Shown one piece after another: positions 17,753 to 26,971 of a stretch of 64,000 bases of DNA (position 1 is the first letter of the stretch; the number at the start of each line of letters is the position of its first letter). A program made the translations under genes and the position numbers. Source of the DNA: Pseudomonas oryzihabitans (lineage in GTDB: Bacteria; Pseudomonadota; Gammaproteobacteria; Pseudomonadales; Pseudomonadaceae); the NCBI RefSeq assembly GCF_001518815.1, contig NZ_CP013987.1, forward strand, positions 4,238,501 to 4,302,500, in the 5' to 3' direction. The notes below the pieces were generated by a model. That model had not been told where the DNA came from and did not search any database. It worked only from the letters and a program-made list of their open reading frames with translations.

Positions 17753-19031
17753 CACTAGGACTCCGGGCCAGCCAGGCGGCGGCCTCGTCGAGGGATAGTT
17801 GGGTGGCGCGCCGCCAGCCCGGGCCGGGCTGGGTGGCGTCGCGCACGAAGAGGTCATAGCGGCCGGGGGCCACGGCCAGCAGGGTATGGGGGGCCTGTCC
17901 GGCCAGGGCGCAACTGCGCGGGCAGCCGGACAGGTGTACCTCCACGCCTGCCGGCAGCCGCTCGGCCAGGCGCAGGGCGTCGCCCTTGGTATCGGCCTGC
18001 CCCTTGGCACAGCCCTGGCTCCCGGTACAGGCGATCAGCCGGGCCAGGGGCGCGGCGGGGTCGGTGACCAGATCCAGGGCGCCCAAGGCCGCGAGCAGGT
18101 CCGGCGCCGTGCCGACCGGCACATCGGGTAGCAGCAGGCCCTGCCAGGGCGTCAGGTGCAGTTCGCCATTGCCGTGGTGCTCGGCGAGTTCGGCGACCGC
18201 TGCCAGGGTCATGGTCGGCAGCCGCCCCAAGGCGGGCTGGGCACCGACCCAGCAGAGGCCCGCCTGGCGCTGCGGATGACTGCCCAGGCGCCGCGCCGTT
18301 GCCGCTGGCGAACGAGGGGTAGCCGGGGCTGGCAGCAGGTCCAGTCCAGCCAGCAGCTCCGCAACTGGAAGCTGCGCCAGCAGCTGGCGCATGCGGCTCT
18401 GCTCAGCGCTGGCGAGGTCGAGAAAACGGTGCAGCAGGGCTGCCACCGTCGCCCTCTCGCGCCCCGTGGGGATCAGGCCCAGCGGCGCATCCAGCGGGGT
18501 ACCGGCCAGACCGAGGAGATAGCCTTCGGCGTGGGCCGACAGCCAGACGTCATGGGCATGGTCGAGCCGTGCCAGGGCCTCGCCGCCGTCCAGTTGCAGG
18601 GCGAACTTGGGCGACAGGCCATGCAGGCGGCGATCGCCTTCCAGCAGCGCGAGCAGTTCGGCGGCCAGGGGACGGACGTCCCTCCGTTGCTGCGGATCGC
18701 GGCCCGCGGCGGGGCTGAGCAGCACGTTGCGCACGTCGTCGGCGGCTGGATCGCTTGGGCCCAGACCGGCCGCCTGCAGCGCGGCCACCAGGGCGTTGGC
18801 GCCGTCCGGGCGCACGCCACGCAGTTGCAGGTTGGCGCGGTTAGTCAGTTCCAGCACACCGCTCGCCCAGCGCTGGCTGGCCGCGGCGATGGCCCGTGCC
18901 TGGACCGCCGTGAGGCGTCCGCCCGGCAACTTCACCCGGCACAGGCCGCCATCGCGGGCGGGCACGATGCGCAGCAATCCCGGACAGGCCGAAGGCCGCG
19001 GGACGAGGGCGGAAGGAGACGGAGGATTCAC
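17745..19031 (-). CDS. cobG: Precorrin-3B synthase CobG
   Basis: A 428-residue sulfite/nitrite-reductase-like protein. PGLLRIVPARDGGLCRVKLP marks the N-terminus (about 18-37), LTNRANLQLRGV the substrate region (about 61-72), and the Cys-bearing CTGSQGCAKG and LSGCPRSCA near residues 338-381 bind the Fe-S cluster. CobG uses O2 to form the C20-hydroxylated gamma-lactone of precorrin-3B, a mark of the aerobic route. The start appears to be GTG at 19031, since no internal Met precedes the conserved PGLLR block. First gene of the minus-strand cob operon, divergent from cobL across 98 bp. Confidence 0.9.
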   Translation of the reverse strand: MNPPSPSALVPRPSACPGLLRIVPARDGGLCRVKLPGGRLTAVQARAIAAASQRWASGVLELTNRANLQLRGVRPDGANALVAALQAAGLGPSDPAADDVRNVLLSPAAGRDPQQRRDVRPLAAELLALLEGDRRLHGLSPKFALQLDGGEALARLDHAHDVWLSAHAEGYLLGLAGTPLDAPLGLIPTGRERATVAALLHRFLDLASAEQSRMRQLLAQLPVAELLAGLDLLPAPATPRSPAATARRLGSHPQRQAGLCWVGAQPALGRLPTMTLAAVAELAEHHGNGELHLTPWQGLLLPDVPVGTAPDLLAALGALDLVTDPAAPLARLIACTGSQGCAKGQADTKGDALRLAERLPAGVEVHLSGCPRSCALAGQAPHTLLAVAPGRYDLFVRDATQPGPGWRRATQLSLDEAAAWLARSPSDA

Positions 19032-19129
19032 GGCGGAAGGTCGGGCTGGACGGGGAAAGAGGCTATTATGCCCGCTTTGCCCGACCCCTTGAAAACGGCC
19101 GGTCGGCTGACGTTCGATGAGGTTTGTTC

Positions 19130-20338
19130 ATGATCCCCTGGCTGACCGTGGTGGGTATCGGCGAAGACGGCTACCCCGGCCTGGGCAAAAGCGCCCGTCG
19201 CGCCCTATTGGAGGCGCAGGTCGTCATCGGCGGTCCACGCCAGCTGGCGCTGCTGCCACCCTGCATCCGCGCCGTCCGCGAGCCCTGGCCGCAACCCTTC
19301 GCCCTCGCCCCCGTGCTGGACCGCCGCGGCACCCCGGTCTGCGTGCTGGCGAGTGGCGATCCCATGCTGTTCGGTGTTGGCGCGAGCCTCTCGCGCCAAC
19401 TGTCGGCCGACGAACTGCAGGTGCTGCCAGCGCCCTCCTCCTACTCCCTGGCCGCTGCGCGCCTGGGCTGGCCCCTGCAGGAGATCGCGTTGCTGTCGGT
19501 GGTGGCACGGCCCCTGGCCGGGGTGGTGCGCCACCTGCATCCCGGCGCGCGCCTGCTGGTCTTGAGCAACGACGGCCACAGCCCCGCCGCCCTGGCCGCC
19601 CTGCTGGTGGACCAGGGCTTTGGCGCCAGCCAGCTGCAGGTGCTGGAGCACCTGGGCGGTCCGCTGGAGCGACGCATCGCCGGCCGCGCCGAGGCCTGGT
19701 CGCTGACCGAGGCGGCGGCGCTCAACCTGGTGGCCATCGAAGTCCTGAGCGAGACCGGTGAGGCCGGCCTGCCCCTCACCCCGGGCCTGCCGGACGACGC
19801 CTATCGCCACGACGGTCAGCTGACCAAGCGCGACGTGCGCGCCGTGACCCTGGCGCGCCTGGCCCCCCGCCCCGGCGAACTGCTGTGGGACGTGGGCGCC
19901 GGCTGCGGCTCCATCGGCATCGAATGGGCGCGCAGCCATTCCAGCTGCCGGGCGCTGGCCGTCGAGGCCGATGCCGGACGCCAGGCACACATCCTCTACA
20001 ATCGCGACCACCTCGGTGCGCCGGCGCTGCAGCTGGTGGCCGGTCAGGCACCGGAGGCACTGACCGGCCTGGCGACCCCGGACGCCATCTTCATCGGTGG
20101 CGGCCTCACCGCGCCCGGGGTCCTGGATGCCTGCTGGACCGCCCTGCGACCCGGTGGCCGCCTGCTGGCCAATGCCGTGACCCTGCAGACCGAAGCCGCC
20201 CTGGTGGCCTTTCGCGAACGTCATGGCGGCGACCTGACCCGCCTGCAGGTGGCCCAGGCCCAGCCGCTGGGCGCCTTCGACACCTGGCGCGCGGCGCTGC
20301 CCATCACCCTGCTGCACAGCCGCAAGCCCCATGCGTGA
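19130..20338 (+). CDS. cobL: Precorrin-6Y C5,15-methyltransferase CobL (CbiE-CbiT fusion)
   Basis: A 402-residue bifunctional enzyme. The N-terminal CbiE-type methylase (about 1-200) starts [20 protein letters not shown] and contains [20 protein letters not shown]. The C-terminal CbiT-type domain (about 215-402) has the class I SAM motif [18 protein letters not shown]. It adds methyls at C5 and C15 and decarboxylates the acetate side chain. The ATG at 19130 follows a GAGG at 19118-19121. First gene of the plus-strand cobL-cbiD-cobK-cobM operon; its stop overlaps the cbiD start by 8 bp. Confidence 0.93.
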   Translation: MIPWLTVVGIGEDGYPGLGKSARRALLEAQVVIGGPRQLALLPPCIRAVREPWPQPFALAPVLDRRGTPVCVLASGDPMLFGVGASLSRQLSADELQVLPAPSSYSLAAARLGWPLQEIALLSVVARPLAGVVRHLHPGARLLVLSNDGHSPAALAALLVDQGFGASQLQVLEHLGGPLERRIAGRAEAWSLTEAAALNLVAIEVLSETGEAGLPLTPGLPDDAYRHDGQLTKRDVRAVTLARLAPRPGELLWDVGAGCGSIGIEWARSHSSCRALAVEADAGRQAHILYNRDHLGAPALQLVAGQAPEALTGLATPDAIFIGGGLTAPGVLDACWTALRPGGRLLANAVTLQTEAALVAFRERHGGDLTRLQVAQAQPLGAFDTWRAALPITLLHSRKPHA

Positions 20339-21419
20339 CGAAACCCCCGAACAGCCCGCGCCCCTGCGCACCGGCCTCACCACCGGCAGCTGCGCCACCG
20401 CCACCAGCCTGGCGGCGGCCAGCCTGCTGCTGGGCGAGACGCCCGGCGATGCGGTGGAGATCGAGCTGCCCAAGGGACGGCGGGTCCTCATGCCCCTGGC
20501 CCACTGCCAGCGGCTGGAAGGCGGCGCCCAAGCCGGTACCTTCAAGGACGGTGGCGATGATCCGGACGTGACCCACGGCGCCCTGGTGTTCGCCCAGGTA
20601 CGCCTGAGCACCACCCCGGGGATCAGCTTCCACGCCGGCCCCGGCGTCGGCACCGTGACCAAGCCCGGGCTGGTGCTGGCGGTGGGAGAACCGGCGATCA
20701 ATCCGGTACCGCGGCAGATGATGACCCGCCATCTCGGCGAACTGGCACTGCGCCACGGCTATGGTGGCGGCTTTTCCGTGACCGTCGGCGTCGAGGGCGG
20801 CGAACACCTGGCGCTCAAGACCATGAACCCGCGCCTGGGCATTCTCGGCGGCCTGTCGATCCTTGGCACCAGCGGCATCGTCCGGCCCTTTTCCTGCGCC
20901 GCCTACATCGCATCCATCCACCAGGGCATCGACGTGGCTCGCGCCAACGGCCACGGCCATCTCGCCGCCTGCACCGGCAACGCCAGCGAAGACGCCATGC
21001 GCCGTCGCTACGGCCTGGAGGAAACCGCCCTGATCGAAATGGGTGATTTCGCCGGCGCCGTGCTCAAGCACCTGCGCAAAGCGCCGGTGGCGCGCCTGAG
21101 TCTGTGCGGCGGGTTCGGCAAGATCAGCAAGCTGGCCGCCGGCCATCTCGACCTGCACAGCCGCAGCTCCAGCATCGACCTGCCACAGCTGGCCGCCTGG
21201 GCCGCCGCACTGGGCGCCGACGCGGACCTGCAAGCCGCCATGATCGGCGCCAATACCAGCCAGCAGGCACTGCAACTGGCCCAGGCCGCCGGCATTCCCC
21301 TGGGCGATGCCGTCTGCCGCCAGGCGCTGGCCTTCGCCCGTGGCATCGTCCCGGCAGGCGTGGCGCTGGAGGTCCTGGCCATCGACCGCCAGGGCGGTAT
21401 CGTCGGAGAAGCCCAATGA
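20331..21419 (+). CDS. cbiD: Cobalt-precorrin-5B C1-methyltransferase CbiD
   Basis: A 362-residue CbiD protein. The N-terminal [20 protein letters not shown] (about 15-34), [17 protein letters not shown] and GAGVGTVT-like [20 protein letters not shown] are diagnostic. CbiD carries out C1 methylation with deacylation in the cobalt-early pathway. In Pseudomonas it sits among aerobic-type genes and seems to replace CobF, which is absent from this cluster. It overlaps cobL by 8 bp and cobK by 4 bp, so translation is coupled. ATG start at 20331. Confidence 0.93.
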   Translation: MRDETPEQPAPLRTGLTTGSCATATSLAAASLLLGETPGDAVEIELPKGRRVLMPLAHCQRLEGGAQAGTFKDGGDDPDVTHGALVFAQVRLSTTPGISFHAGPGVGTVTKPGLVLAVGEPAINPVPRQMMTRHLGELALRHGYGGGFSVTVGVEGGEHLALKTMNPRLGILGGLSILGTSGIVRPFSCAAYIASIHQGIDVARANGHGHLAACTGNASEDAMRRRYGLEETALIEMGDFAGAVLKHLRKAPVARLSLCGGFGKISKLAAGHLDLHSRSSSIDLPQLAAWAAALGADADLQAAMIGANTSQQALQLAQAAGIPLGDAVCRQALAFARGIVPAGVALEVLAIDRQGGIVGEAQ

Positions 21420-22138
21420 AGATCCTCTTGCTCGGGGGTACCACCGAAGCCCTGGCCATCGCCCGCCAGTTGCCGGCGAATGCCCTCTACAGCCTGGCCG
21501 GCCTCGGCCGCGTGCCCCAGGACCTGCCCTGCCAGGTGCGGGTCGGCGGCTATGGTGGCGCCGAGGGGCTGGGCGCCTTTCTCCGCAGTGAAGGCATCGA
21601 CCTGCTGCTGGACGCTACCCACCCCTACGCCGCACAGATCAGCCACAACGCCGCCCTGGCCGCAGCCCGATCGGGTGTCCCCTGCTGGGCCCTGCGGCGC
21701 CCCGGATGGCAGGCCGGTCCGCAGGATGACTGGCGCGAAGTGGCCGACTGGGCCGAGCTGCAGCGAGCCCTGGCACCCTTCGCCCGGCCCTTCTTCACCC
21801 TGGGTCGCGAGCCGCTGGAGCATCTCCAGGAGACTCCCGGCGGGCAGTTCTGGACCCTGCGCCTGCTCGATGCCCATCCCGGCACCGAACGGGCACGGAT
21901 CATCGCCGACCGCGGTCCCTTCGCCTTGGAGGCCGAGCGCGCGCTCTTCGCCCAGGGCGACTTCGATGTGCTGATCAGCAAGAACAGCGGCAGTGCCGCC
22001 ACCCAGCCCAAGTTACAGGTCGCCCGCGAACGCGGTCTGCCGGTGCTGATCCTGCGTCGCCCTGCCCTGCCCAGCGTCGACCGCGAATTCGCCAGCGTCG
22101 CCGAATTGCTCGCCGCCCTGGCCGAGGAAACCCCATGA
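21416..22138 (+). CDS. cobK: Precorrin-6A reductase CobK
   Basis: A 240-residue NADPH-dependent reductase of the CobK/CbiJ family: nucleotide-binding start [18 protein letters not shown] (2-19), then [20 protein letters not shown] (about 62-81), [11 protein letters not shown] and the C-terminal [16 protein letters not shown] (about 184-199). It reduces the corrin macrocycle of precorrin-6A. A separate longer frame covering 21104-22138 belongs to another reading frame of cbiD and is a shadow. ATG overlaps on both sides (21416-21419 and 22135-22138) mark tight operon coupling. Confidence 0.92.
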   Translation: MKILLLGGTTEALAIARQLPANALYSLAGLGRVPQDLPCQVRVGGYGGAEGLGAFLRSEGIDLLLDATHPYAAQISHNAALAAARSGVPCWALRRPGWQAGPQDDWREVADWAELQRALAPFARPFFTLGREPLEHLQETPGGQFWTLRLLDAHPGTERARIIADRGPFALEAERALFAQGDFDVLISKNSGSAATQPKLQVARERGLPVLILRRPALPSVDREFASVAELLAALAEETP

Positions 22139-22866
22139 CCGTCCATTTCATCGGCGCCGGCCCCGGCGATCCCGACCTCATCACCGTCAAGGGCCAGCGG
22201 CTGATCCGCCAATGCCCGGTGATCCTCTATGCCGGCTCCCTGGTGCCACAAGCGGTGCTGGAAGGTCACCAGGCCGAGACGGTGATCGACACCGCCAGCC
22301 TGGATCTCGACACCATCGTCGGGCATCTGGCCGCCGCCCATGCCCGAGGCCAGGACGTGGCCCGGGTGCATTCCGGCGATCCTTCGCTGTACGGCGCCAT
22401 CGGTGAGCAGATCCGCCGCCTGCAGGCGCTGGGCATTGCCTACGAGATCGTCCCCGGCGTGACCGCCACCGCCGCCTGCGCCGCCCTGCTGGGTTGCGAG
22501 CTGACCCTGCCCGGCGTCAGCCAGACGGTGATCCTCACCCGCTACGCCAGCCACACCGCCATGCCCGAGGGCGAGGCGCTGGCCGATCTCGCCCGCCACC
22601 GGGCGACGCTGGCCATTCACCTGGGCGTGGGCCAGCTGGAACGCATCGTCGCCGACCTCCTGCCGCACTACGGTCCCGCCTGCCCGGTGGCCATCGTCCA
22701 CCGCGCCAGCTGGCCGGATCAGGACAGCGTCCAGGGCACCCTGGCCGACATCGTCGAGCGGGCGCGAGACAAGGATTTCCGTCGCACGGCGCTGATCCTG
22801 GTGGGCGAGGTGCTGGCGCCGGGGGATTTCAGCGATTCCAAGCTGTACCGGCAGGGGCCGGGATAG
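22135..22866 (+). CDS. cobM: Precorrin-4 C11-methyltransferase CobM
   Basis: A 243-residue tetrapyrrole methylase. Motifs include VHFIGAGPGDPDLITVKGQR (about 2-21), PVILYAGSLVP and VHSGDPSLYGAIGEQIRRLQ (about 79-98), with YEIVPGVTATAACAALLG after. These place it in the CobM/CbiF group, which methylates C11 of precorrin-4. Last gene of the plus-strand cob operon; it ends 6 bp before a family A palindromic repeat that may act as a transcript end between it and convergent deoC. Confidence 0.93.
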   Translation: MTVHFIGAGPGDPDLITVKGQRLIRQCPVILYAGSLVPQAVLEGHQAETVIDTASLDLDTIVGHLAAAHARGQDVARVHSGDPSLYGAIGEQIRRLQALGIAYEIVPGVTATAACAALLGCELTLPGVSQTVILTRYASHTAMPEGEALADLARHRATLAIHLGVGQLERIVADLLPHYGPACPVAIVHRASWPDQDSVQGTLADIVERARDKDFRRTALILVGEVLAPGDFSDSKLYRQGPG

Positions 22867-22871
22867 CACCC

Positions 22872-22954
22872 GTAGGTTGGGCTGAGGCGGCTCCTCCACC
22901 GAAGCTCAACACAAGGCGGCACCGTTGGGCTTCGCTGCGCTCAACCCAACCTAC
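22872..22954. repeat. Single family A palindromic repeat between cobM and deoC
   Basis: An 83-bp copy of the element found in tandem at 1861-2278, with outer arms GTAGGTTGG (22872-22880) and CCAACCTAC (22946-22954) and the internal GTTGGGCTTCGCTGCGCTCA. It occupies nearly all of the gap between two convergent genes, a typical location for REP-like elements, and could act as a bidirectional terminator. Confidence 0.85.
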
Positions 22955-22966
22955 AGGCGTCCTGCT

Positions 22967-23644
22967 CTAATAACCCGCGCCACCCTCGCCGCCGCTGACG
23001 ATGGCCACGCCCGAACTGGTCCCCAGACGGGTCGCGCCGGCCTCCAGCATGGCCTGGGCGGTGGCCCGGTCGCGGACGCCGCCGGAGGCCTTCACGCCCA
23101 TCTCCGGGCCCACCTCCTCGCGCATCAGCCGCACGTCGTCGAGGGTCGCTCCGCCGTGGCCGAAACCGGTCGAGGTCTTGACGAAGGCGACCCCGAGATC
23201 GCGACAGATCCGGCAGGCTTGGCGCTTCTGGGTCTCGTCGAGCAGACCAGTCTCCAGGATCACCTTGAGCGGTACCGCGCCGCAGGCCGCCTGGACGGCG
23301 GCGATGTCGGCGGAGACCTCTTCCAGCAGACCATCCTTGAGCCAGCCGATATTGAGCACCATGTCGATCTCCCCCGCCCCGGTGGCGATGGCCTGCTCGG
23401 CTTCATAGGCCTTGGCCGCGCTCAGCCCGGCGCCGAGCGGAAAGCCCACCACCGCGCAGACCTTGACCGCGCTGCCGGCCAGTTGCGCCGCGGCGTAGGG
23501 GACCTGGGCAGAATTCACGCACACCGAGTAGAAGCCATGGGTACGCGCCTCCTGGCACAGGCGGTCGATCTGGGCGCGGCGGGCATCGGCGGCGAGCAGG
23601 GTGTGGTCGATGGTCTTGGCGAGTTCGCCGGGTTCAAGCTGCAT
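22967..23644 (-). CDS. deoC: Deoxyribose-phosphate aldolase
   Basis: A 225-residue class I aldolase of the short bacterial DeoC type. Visible motifs are [19 protein letters not shown] near residue 12, [20 protein letters not shown] (about 62-81), VILETGLL, and the Schiff-base Lys in [20 protein letters not shown], followed by VKASGGVRD with the second conserved Lys. It splits 2-deoxyribose-5-phosphate into acetaldehyde and glyceraldehyde-3-phosphate. ATG start at 23644. It is divergent from the DeoR-type regulator and forms the final step of the deoxyribose pathway encoded to its right. Confidence 0.95.
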   Translation of the reverse strand: MQLEPGELAKTIDHTLLAADARRAQIDRLCQEARTHGFYSVCVNSAQVPYAAAQLAGSAVKVCAVVGFPLGAGLSAAKAYEAEQAIATGAGEIDMVLNIGWLKDGLLEEVSADIAAVQAACGAVPLKVILETGLLDETQKRQACRICRDLGVAFVKTSTGFGHGGATLDDVRLMREEVGPEMGVKASGGVRDRATAQAMLEAGATRLGTSSGVAIVSGGEGGAGY

Positions 23645-23736
23645 GGGGCCTCCTCAGGCACGGGTAGCGTATGATCGGATCAGAATTCTTTGTTCGTGTG
23701 GCCTGTACGTCTTGTCGGACTCCCGTAGCACCTCTC

Positions 23737-24501
23737 ATGGATAGCAAGAAAGCCGCTCGGCTCAAGCTGATGCACCAGGCGTTGCAGGACCAGCACGCCA
23801 TTCACCTGCGCGAGATGGCCCAGTTGCTGGGTGTCTCGGAAATGACCCTGCGCCGCGACCTGCGGCTCCCGCCGGACGGCCTGCGCCTGCTCGGCGGTCA
23901 TGTCACCCGCGATGTCGGCGGCAGCGAGGCGCCCGGCTACCAGGTGGTGGAACAGGACCTGCGCCAGGTCGAGGAAAAGCGCCGCATCGGTCGGCTGGCC
24001 GCGGCCCAGATCCGCGCCGGCGACACCATCTTCCTCGATTGCGGGACCACCACGCCCTTCGTGGTGGACTTCATTCCCGATGACCTGGAATTCACCGCCG
24101 TCTGCCACTCGCTCAATGTGCTGCTCAAGCTGCAGCAGAAGGTCAACTGCACCCTGGTGGTGTGCGGCGGGACCTTCCAGCGCAAGAATCAGATCTTCGA
24201 GAGTCGCCTGGAGACCGGAGTGCTCGATGGCGTCCGCCTCACCCATGCCTTCGTTTCGGCGGCCGGGGTGAGCGCGGACTTCGGCGTCACCTGCTTCAAC
24301 TTCAACGAGGTCGAGGTCAAGCAGAAGGTCCTGCGCCAGGCCCAGCAGCGGCTGCTGCTGGTCGACCATACCAAGTTCGACGTGGTGCGCGCCGCGCATT
24401 TCGCGGCGCTCAGCGACTTCGACGGGGTGGTCAGCGACGGGCGCATCCCGCGCAGCTATCGCGAACGGATCGAGGCGAACGGCGCGCAACTGCTCACCTG
24501 A
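23737..24501 (+). CDS. DeoR-family transcriptional repressor (DeoQ-like)
   Basis: A 254-residue DeoR-type regulator. The N-terminal helix-turn-helix (about 20-45, IHLREMAQLLGVSEMTLRRD) is followed by the sugar-phosphate sensor domain with DTIFLDCGTTTPFVVDFIPD (about 92-111), GGTFQRKNQ and LLLVDHTKFDV. The frame is open back to an ATG at 23671, but the ATG at 23737 gives the usual start before the HTH. Neighbours (deoC, a DUF4432 protein, a FucP-like permease and a sugar kinase) suggest it is the counterpart of Salmonella DeoQ. Its likely operator is the ATTAAC/GTTAAT palindrome at 27933. It overlaps the convergent DUF4432 gene by 8 bp. Confidence 0.88.
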   Translation: MDSKKAARLKLMHQALQDQHAIHLREMAQLLGVSEMTLRRDLRLPPDGLRLLGGHVTRDVGGSEAPGYQVVEQDLRQVEEKRRIGRLAAAQIRAGDTIFLDCGTTTPFVVDFIPDDLEFTAVCHSLNVLLKLQQKVNCTLVVCGGTFQRKNQIFESRLETGVLDGVRLTHAFVSAAGVSADFGVTCFNFNEVEVKQKVLRQAQQRLLLVDHTKFDVVRAAHFAALSDFDGVVSDGRIPRSYRERIEANGAQLLT

Positions 24502-25579
24502 TCCGCGTTGGGTCGGCCAGGCGCGTCAGCAGCGCCTCGCTCTCGGCGGCGGCGAGATAGCCGGTGCGCACGCTGAAGGTGCGCCGTTCACCCGGCTGCA
24601 GCTGCTGCACCTGGCCCTTGGCGGTCTCGGCCAGATAGCCCTCCGGCTCGCAGGTCGCCGGCAGCACGAAGGCCGCCACCTGCTGGTCGGGGTTGTGCAG
24701 CACCCAGCGCGTGGCATGGGGCAAGCTCTCTGGGCGATAGGCCGTGTAGAAGGCCGCGCCGCCCGGATGCTCCAGCAGGAAGTGCGCCTCCCCTGCCGCG
24801 TCGGTGCCCGGCGCATCGATGAAGCTGACGATTTCCGGCTGGTAGCGCTCAGGCGCATCCAGCACCCGCAGCCGTTCCGAATCTTCGGCCAGCTCGGCGA
24901 TGAAAGCCTGCCAGTCGGCGGTCGGCCGCACATGGGCCGGCACGCTGGTGCGCACCCGGGTGCGGGCCACGCCCAGCGGCTCATGGAAGCGGCCGCCGGG
25001 TACGTAGGCGTAGTTCATGTGCGCCATGTACATGAGGTCCATGGGCTGGCCGGCCTGGTTTTCCACCTCCAGGCCCAGTTCGAACACGGCGGTTTCCGGC
25101 CTCAGGGTCACGCTGGGTTGGGCGCGATAGCGATCGCCAAAGCCCATGGCGTAGTCATGGCGACCGCCCAGGCGCAGGAAGTCACCCGCCGCGTCCCGGC
25201 CCAGCTCCAGCCAGGCCTCGTCCAGCGGCGCGCAGGGCAGTTCGCCGTGCAGCTCGTGGCTGTCCTCCGGCGCCGGGCAGCCGTTGCGCAGCACCCCGGC
25301 GTGGAACATGAAGCAGCCATAGGTCTCGATGATCCGCCGGGTCGGCCGCGGCTGGTCGAACAGCCCAGGCATGGTCAGGCGGCAGCCGTCGAAGGTGGCA
25401 TCCCAGATCATCTGCCCCTGATAGGGCAGCACGACCAGCCGGCCGCGGCGATTCTCCAGGGCCAGGGCGCGGACCCCGGAAGGATAGGTCCAGGCGCGCA
25501 CCTGGAAGGCGTCGCTGGCGAGCAGGGTGCGCTCGCACGCGGTGAATTGCTCAGGCTGTAGGGGCAGGCGTACGGACAT
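24494..25579 (-). CDS. DUF4432 aldose-1-epimerase-like protein (DeoX-like)
   Basis: A 361-residue beta-sandwich protein of the DUF4432 family, related to galactose mutarotases. RGRLVVLPYQGQMIWDATFD (about 45-64) and MDLMYMAHMNYAYVPGGRF (about 183-201) contain the family's conserved acidic and His/Asn positions. The Salmonella deoQKPX cluster for 2-deoxyribose contains a protein of this class (DeoX), so a sugar anomer-handling role is plausible but unproven. It follows the permease gene by 13 bp on the same strand and is probably the last gene of the kinase-permease-DUF4432 operon. ATG start at 25579. Confidence 0.83.
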   Translation of the reverse strand: MSVRLPLQPEQFTACERTLLASDAFQVRAWTYPSGVRALALENRRGRLVVLPYQGQMIWDATFDGCRLTMPGLFDQPRPTRRIIETYGCFMFHAGVLRNGCPAPEDSHELHGELPCAPLDEAWLELGRDAAGDFLRLGGRHDYAMGFGDRYRAQPSVTLRPETAVFELGLEVENQAGQPMDLMYMAHMNYAYVPGGRFHEPLGVARTRVRTSVPAHVRPTADWQAFIAELAEDSERLRVLDAPERYQPEIVSFIDAPGTDAAGEAHFLLEHPGGAAFYTAYRPESLPHATRWVLHNPDQQVAAFVLPATCEPEGYLAETAKGQVQQLQPGERRTFSVRTGYLAAAESEALLTRLADPTRIR

Positions 25580-25592
25580 GGCGGCGCCCTCC

Positions 25593-26924
25593 TCAGGCGG
25601 TCTGGGCGGCGCCCACCGGCAGCCGCTCGCTGGCCGGATGACGCAGGCAGTAGAGGGCGTAGGCGACGATCACCGTGAAGCACAGCAGGGGCACCGAATA
25701 GGCCAGCTGCATGTTGCCGCCGGTGTAGTCCGACAGCAGGCCCTGGAAGATCGGGATCACCCCGCCGCCGACGATGCTCATTACCAGCAGCGAACCGCCG
25801 AATTCGGTGTCGCGACCGATACCGTCGACGGTCAGGCCATAGATGGTCGGCCAGCAGGGGCCAAGGAAGATGCTCACGCCCACGGCGGCGTACACCGCGG
25901 TGATGTTGGGCACCAGGATGGTGTAGGCCAGCAGGGCGATGCACAGCACGCCGTAGACGCCCAGCACCTTGGCCGGATGCCAGCGGCGCATCAGCAGGTT
26001 GGCGATCAGCTTGCCGACGAAATAGGCGGCGAAGGTGGTGAGCAGGAACCAGGAGGCGCTGCGCTCGTTCATGCCACCGAGCTGCATGGCCAGGCGGATG
26101 GTGAAGCTCCAGACGCCGACCTGCGCGCCGACATAGAGGAACTGCGCCAGCACGCCAAAGACGAAGCGTGGATTGCGCCGCAGCCGCCCGAGGCTGGCGG
26201 CGATACCGTCGCGCTCGCTGCGCACGGCATCGTTGCCCTTGCAGGACGGATAGCGGGTACAGGCGATCAGCACGAAGATCAGCACCAGCACGCCGATCAT
26301 CCACTGGTAGGGCGTCAGGGTGGCCTGGATCATCTGCAGCTGCTGGGCGGCGGCCTCGGCGGGATTCATCTGCAGCAGCTGCGCCTGGCTGGCGTCGCCG
26401 TCCTTGAACATCACGAAGCTGCCCACGTAGACACCGGTCATGGCGCCGAAGGGGTGAAAGGTCTGGGAGATGTTCAACCGGCGGGTGCCGGTCTCGCGCG
26501 GCCCGAGCAGGGTCGAGTAGGTGTTGCAGGCGGTCTCCAGGAAGGAAAGCCCCGCGGCGATCACGAACAGCGCCAGCAGGAACATGCCGTACTTGGCCAT
26601 GGAGGCGGCCGGAAAGAACAGCAGGCAGCCGACCATGTAGAGGAACAGGCCGAAGAGGATGGTCGTCTTGTAGCTGAAGCGCCGCACCATCAGCGCGGCC
26701 GGCAGGGCCAGGAAAAAATAGCCGAGGTAGAAGGCCGACTGGACGAAGGCGGTCTGGAAATCACTGAGCAGGAAGGCCTTCTTGAAGTGGGCGATGAGCA
26801 CGTCGTTCATGCTCGCCGCGGCGGCCCAGAGGGCGAAGATGCAGCACAGCAGGATGAAGGCGAACCACGGCGTGCGGTTCAGGTAGTAGCCGTCGGCGCT
26901 GGGCCGCAGGGGTGACTGGCTCAT
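25593..26924 (-). CDS. FucP-type sugar:H+ symporter (DeoP-like)
   Basis: A 443-residue MFS protein of the fucose permease group with about 12 helices. Characteristic stretches are MNDVLIAHFKKAFLLSDFQT (about 39-58), FVQSAFYLGYFFLALPAALM (about 60-79), FLETACNTYSTLLGP and NISQTFHPFGAMTGVYVGSF. These resemble FucP but the neighbours are deoxyribose genes, so deoxyribose is the likely substrate, as for DeoP of Salmonella. Second gene of the minus-strand operon, 47 bp behind the kinase. ATG start at 26924. Confidence 0.85.
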   Translation of the reverse strand: MSQSPLRPSADGYYLNRTPWFAFILLCCIFALWAAAASMNDVLIAHFKKAFLLSDFQTAFVQSAFYLGYFFLALPAALMVRRFSYKTTILFGLFLYMVGCLLFFPAASMAKYGMFLLALFVIAAGLSFLETACNTYSTLLGPRETGTRRLNISQTFHPFGAMTGVYVGSFVMFKDGDASQAQLLQMNPAEAAAQQLQMIQATLTPYQWMIGVLVLIFVLIACTRYPSCKGNDAVRSERDGIAASLGRLRRNPRFVFGVLAQFLYVGAQVGVWSFTIRLAMQLGGMNERSASWFLLTTFAAYFVGKLIANLLMRRWHPAKVLGVYGVLCIALLAYTILVPNITAVYAAVGVSIFLGPCWPTIYGLTVDGIGRDTEFGGSLLVMSIVGGGVIPIFQGLLSDYTGGNMQLAYSVPLLCFTVIVAYALYCLRHPASERLPVGAAQTA

Positions 26925-26971
26925 TGTTGTTCTCCGTAGGGGTGCCAGGGTGAGGGATCGCCGACCTTGCG

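Noticed and set aside
17753-18010. N-terminal extension of CobH
   Set aside because: It lies wholly within cobG and would nearly double the unusual Pro/Ala-rich part; the ATG at 17752 gives the family length.
19032-19129. Second cobalamin riboswitch between cobG and cobL
   Set aside because: The gap is only 98 bp and has neither the GCCACTG box nor the GCCGGTGA core.
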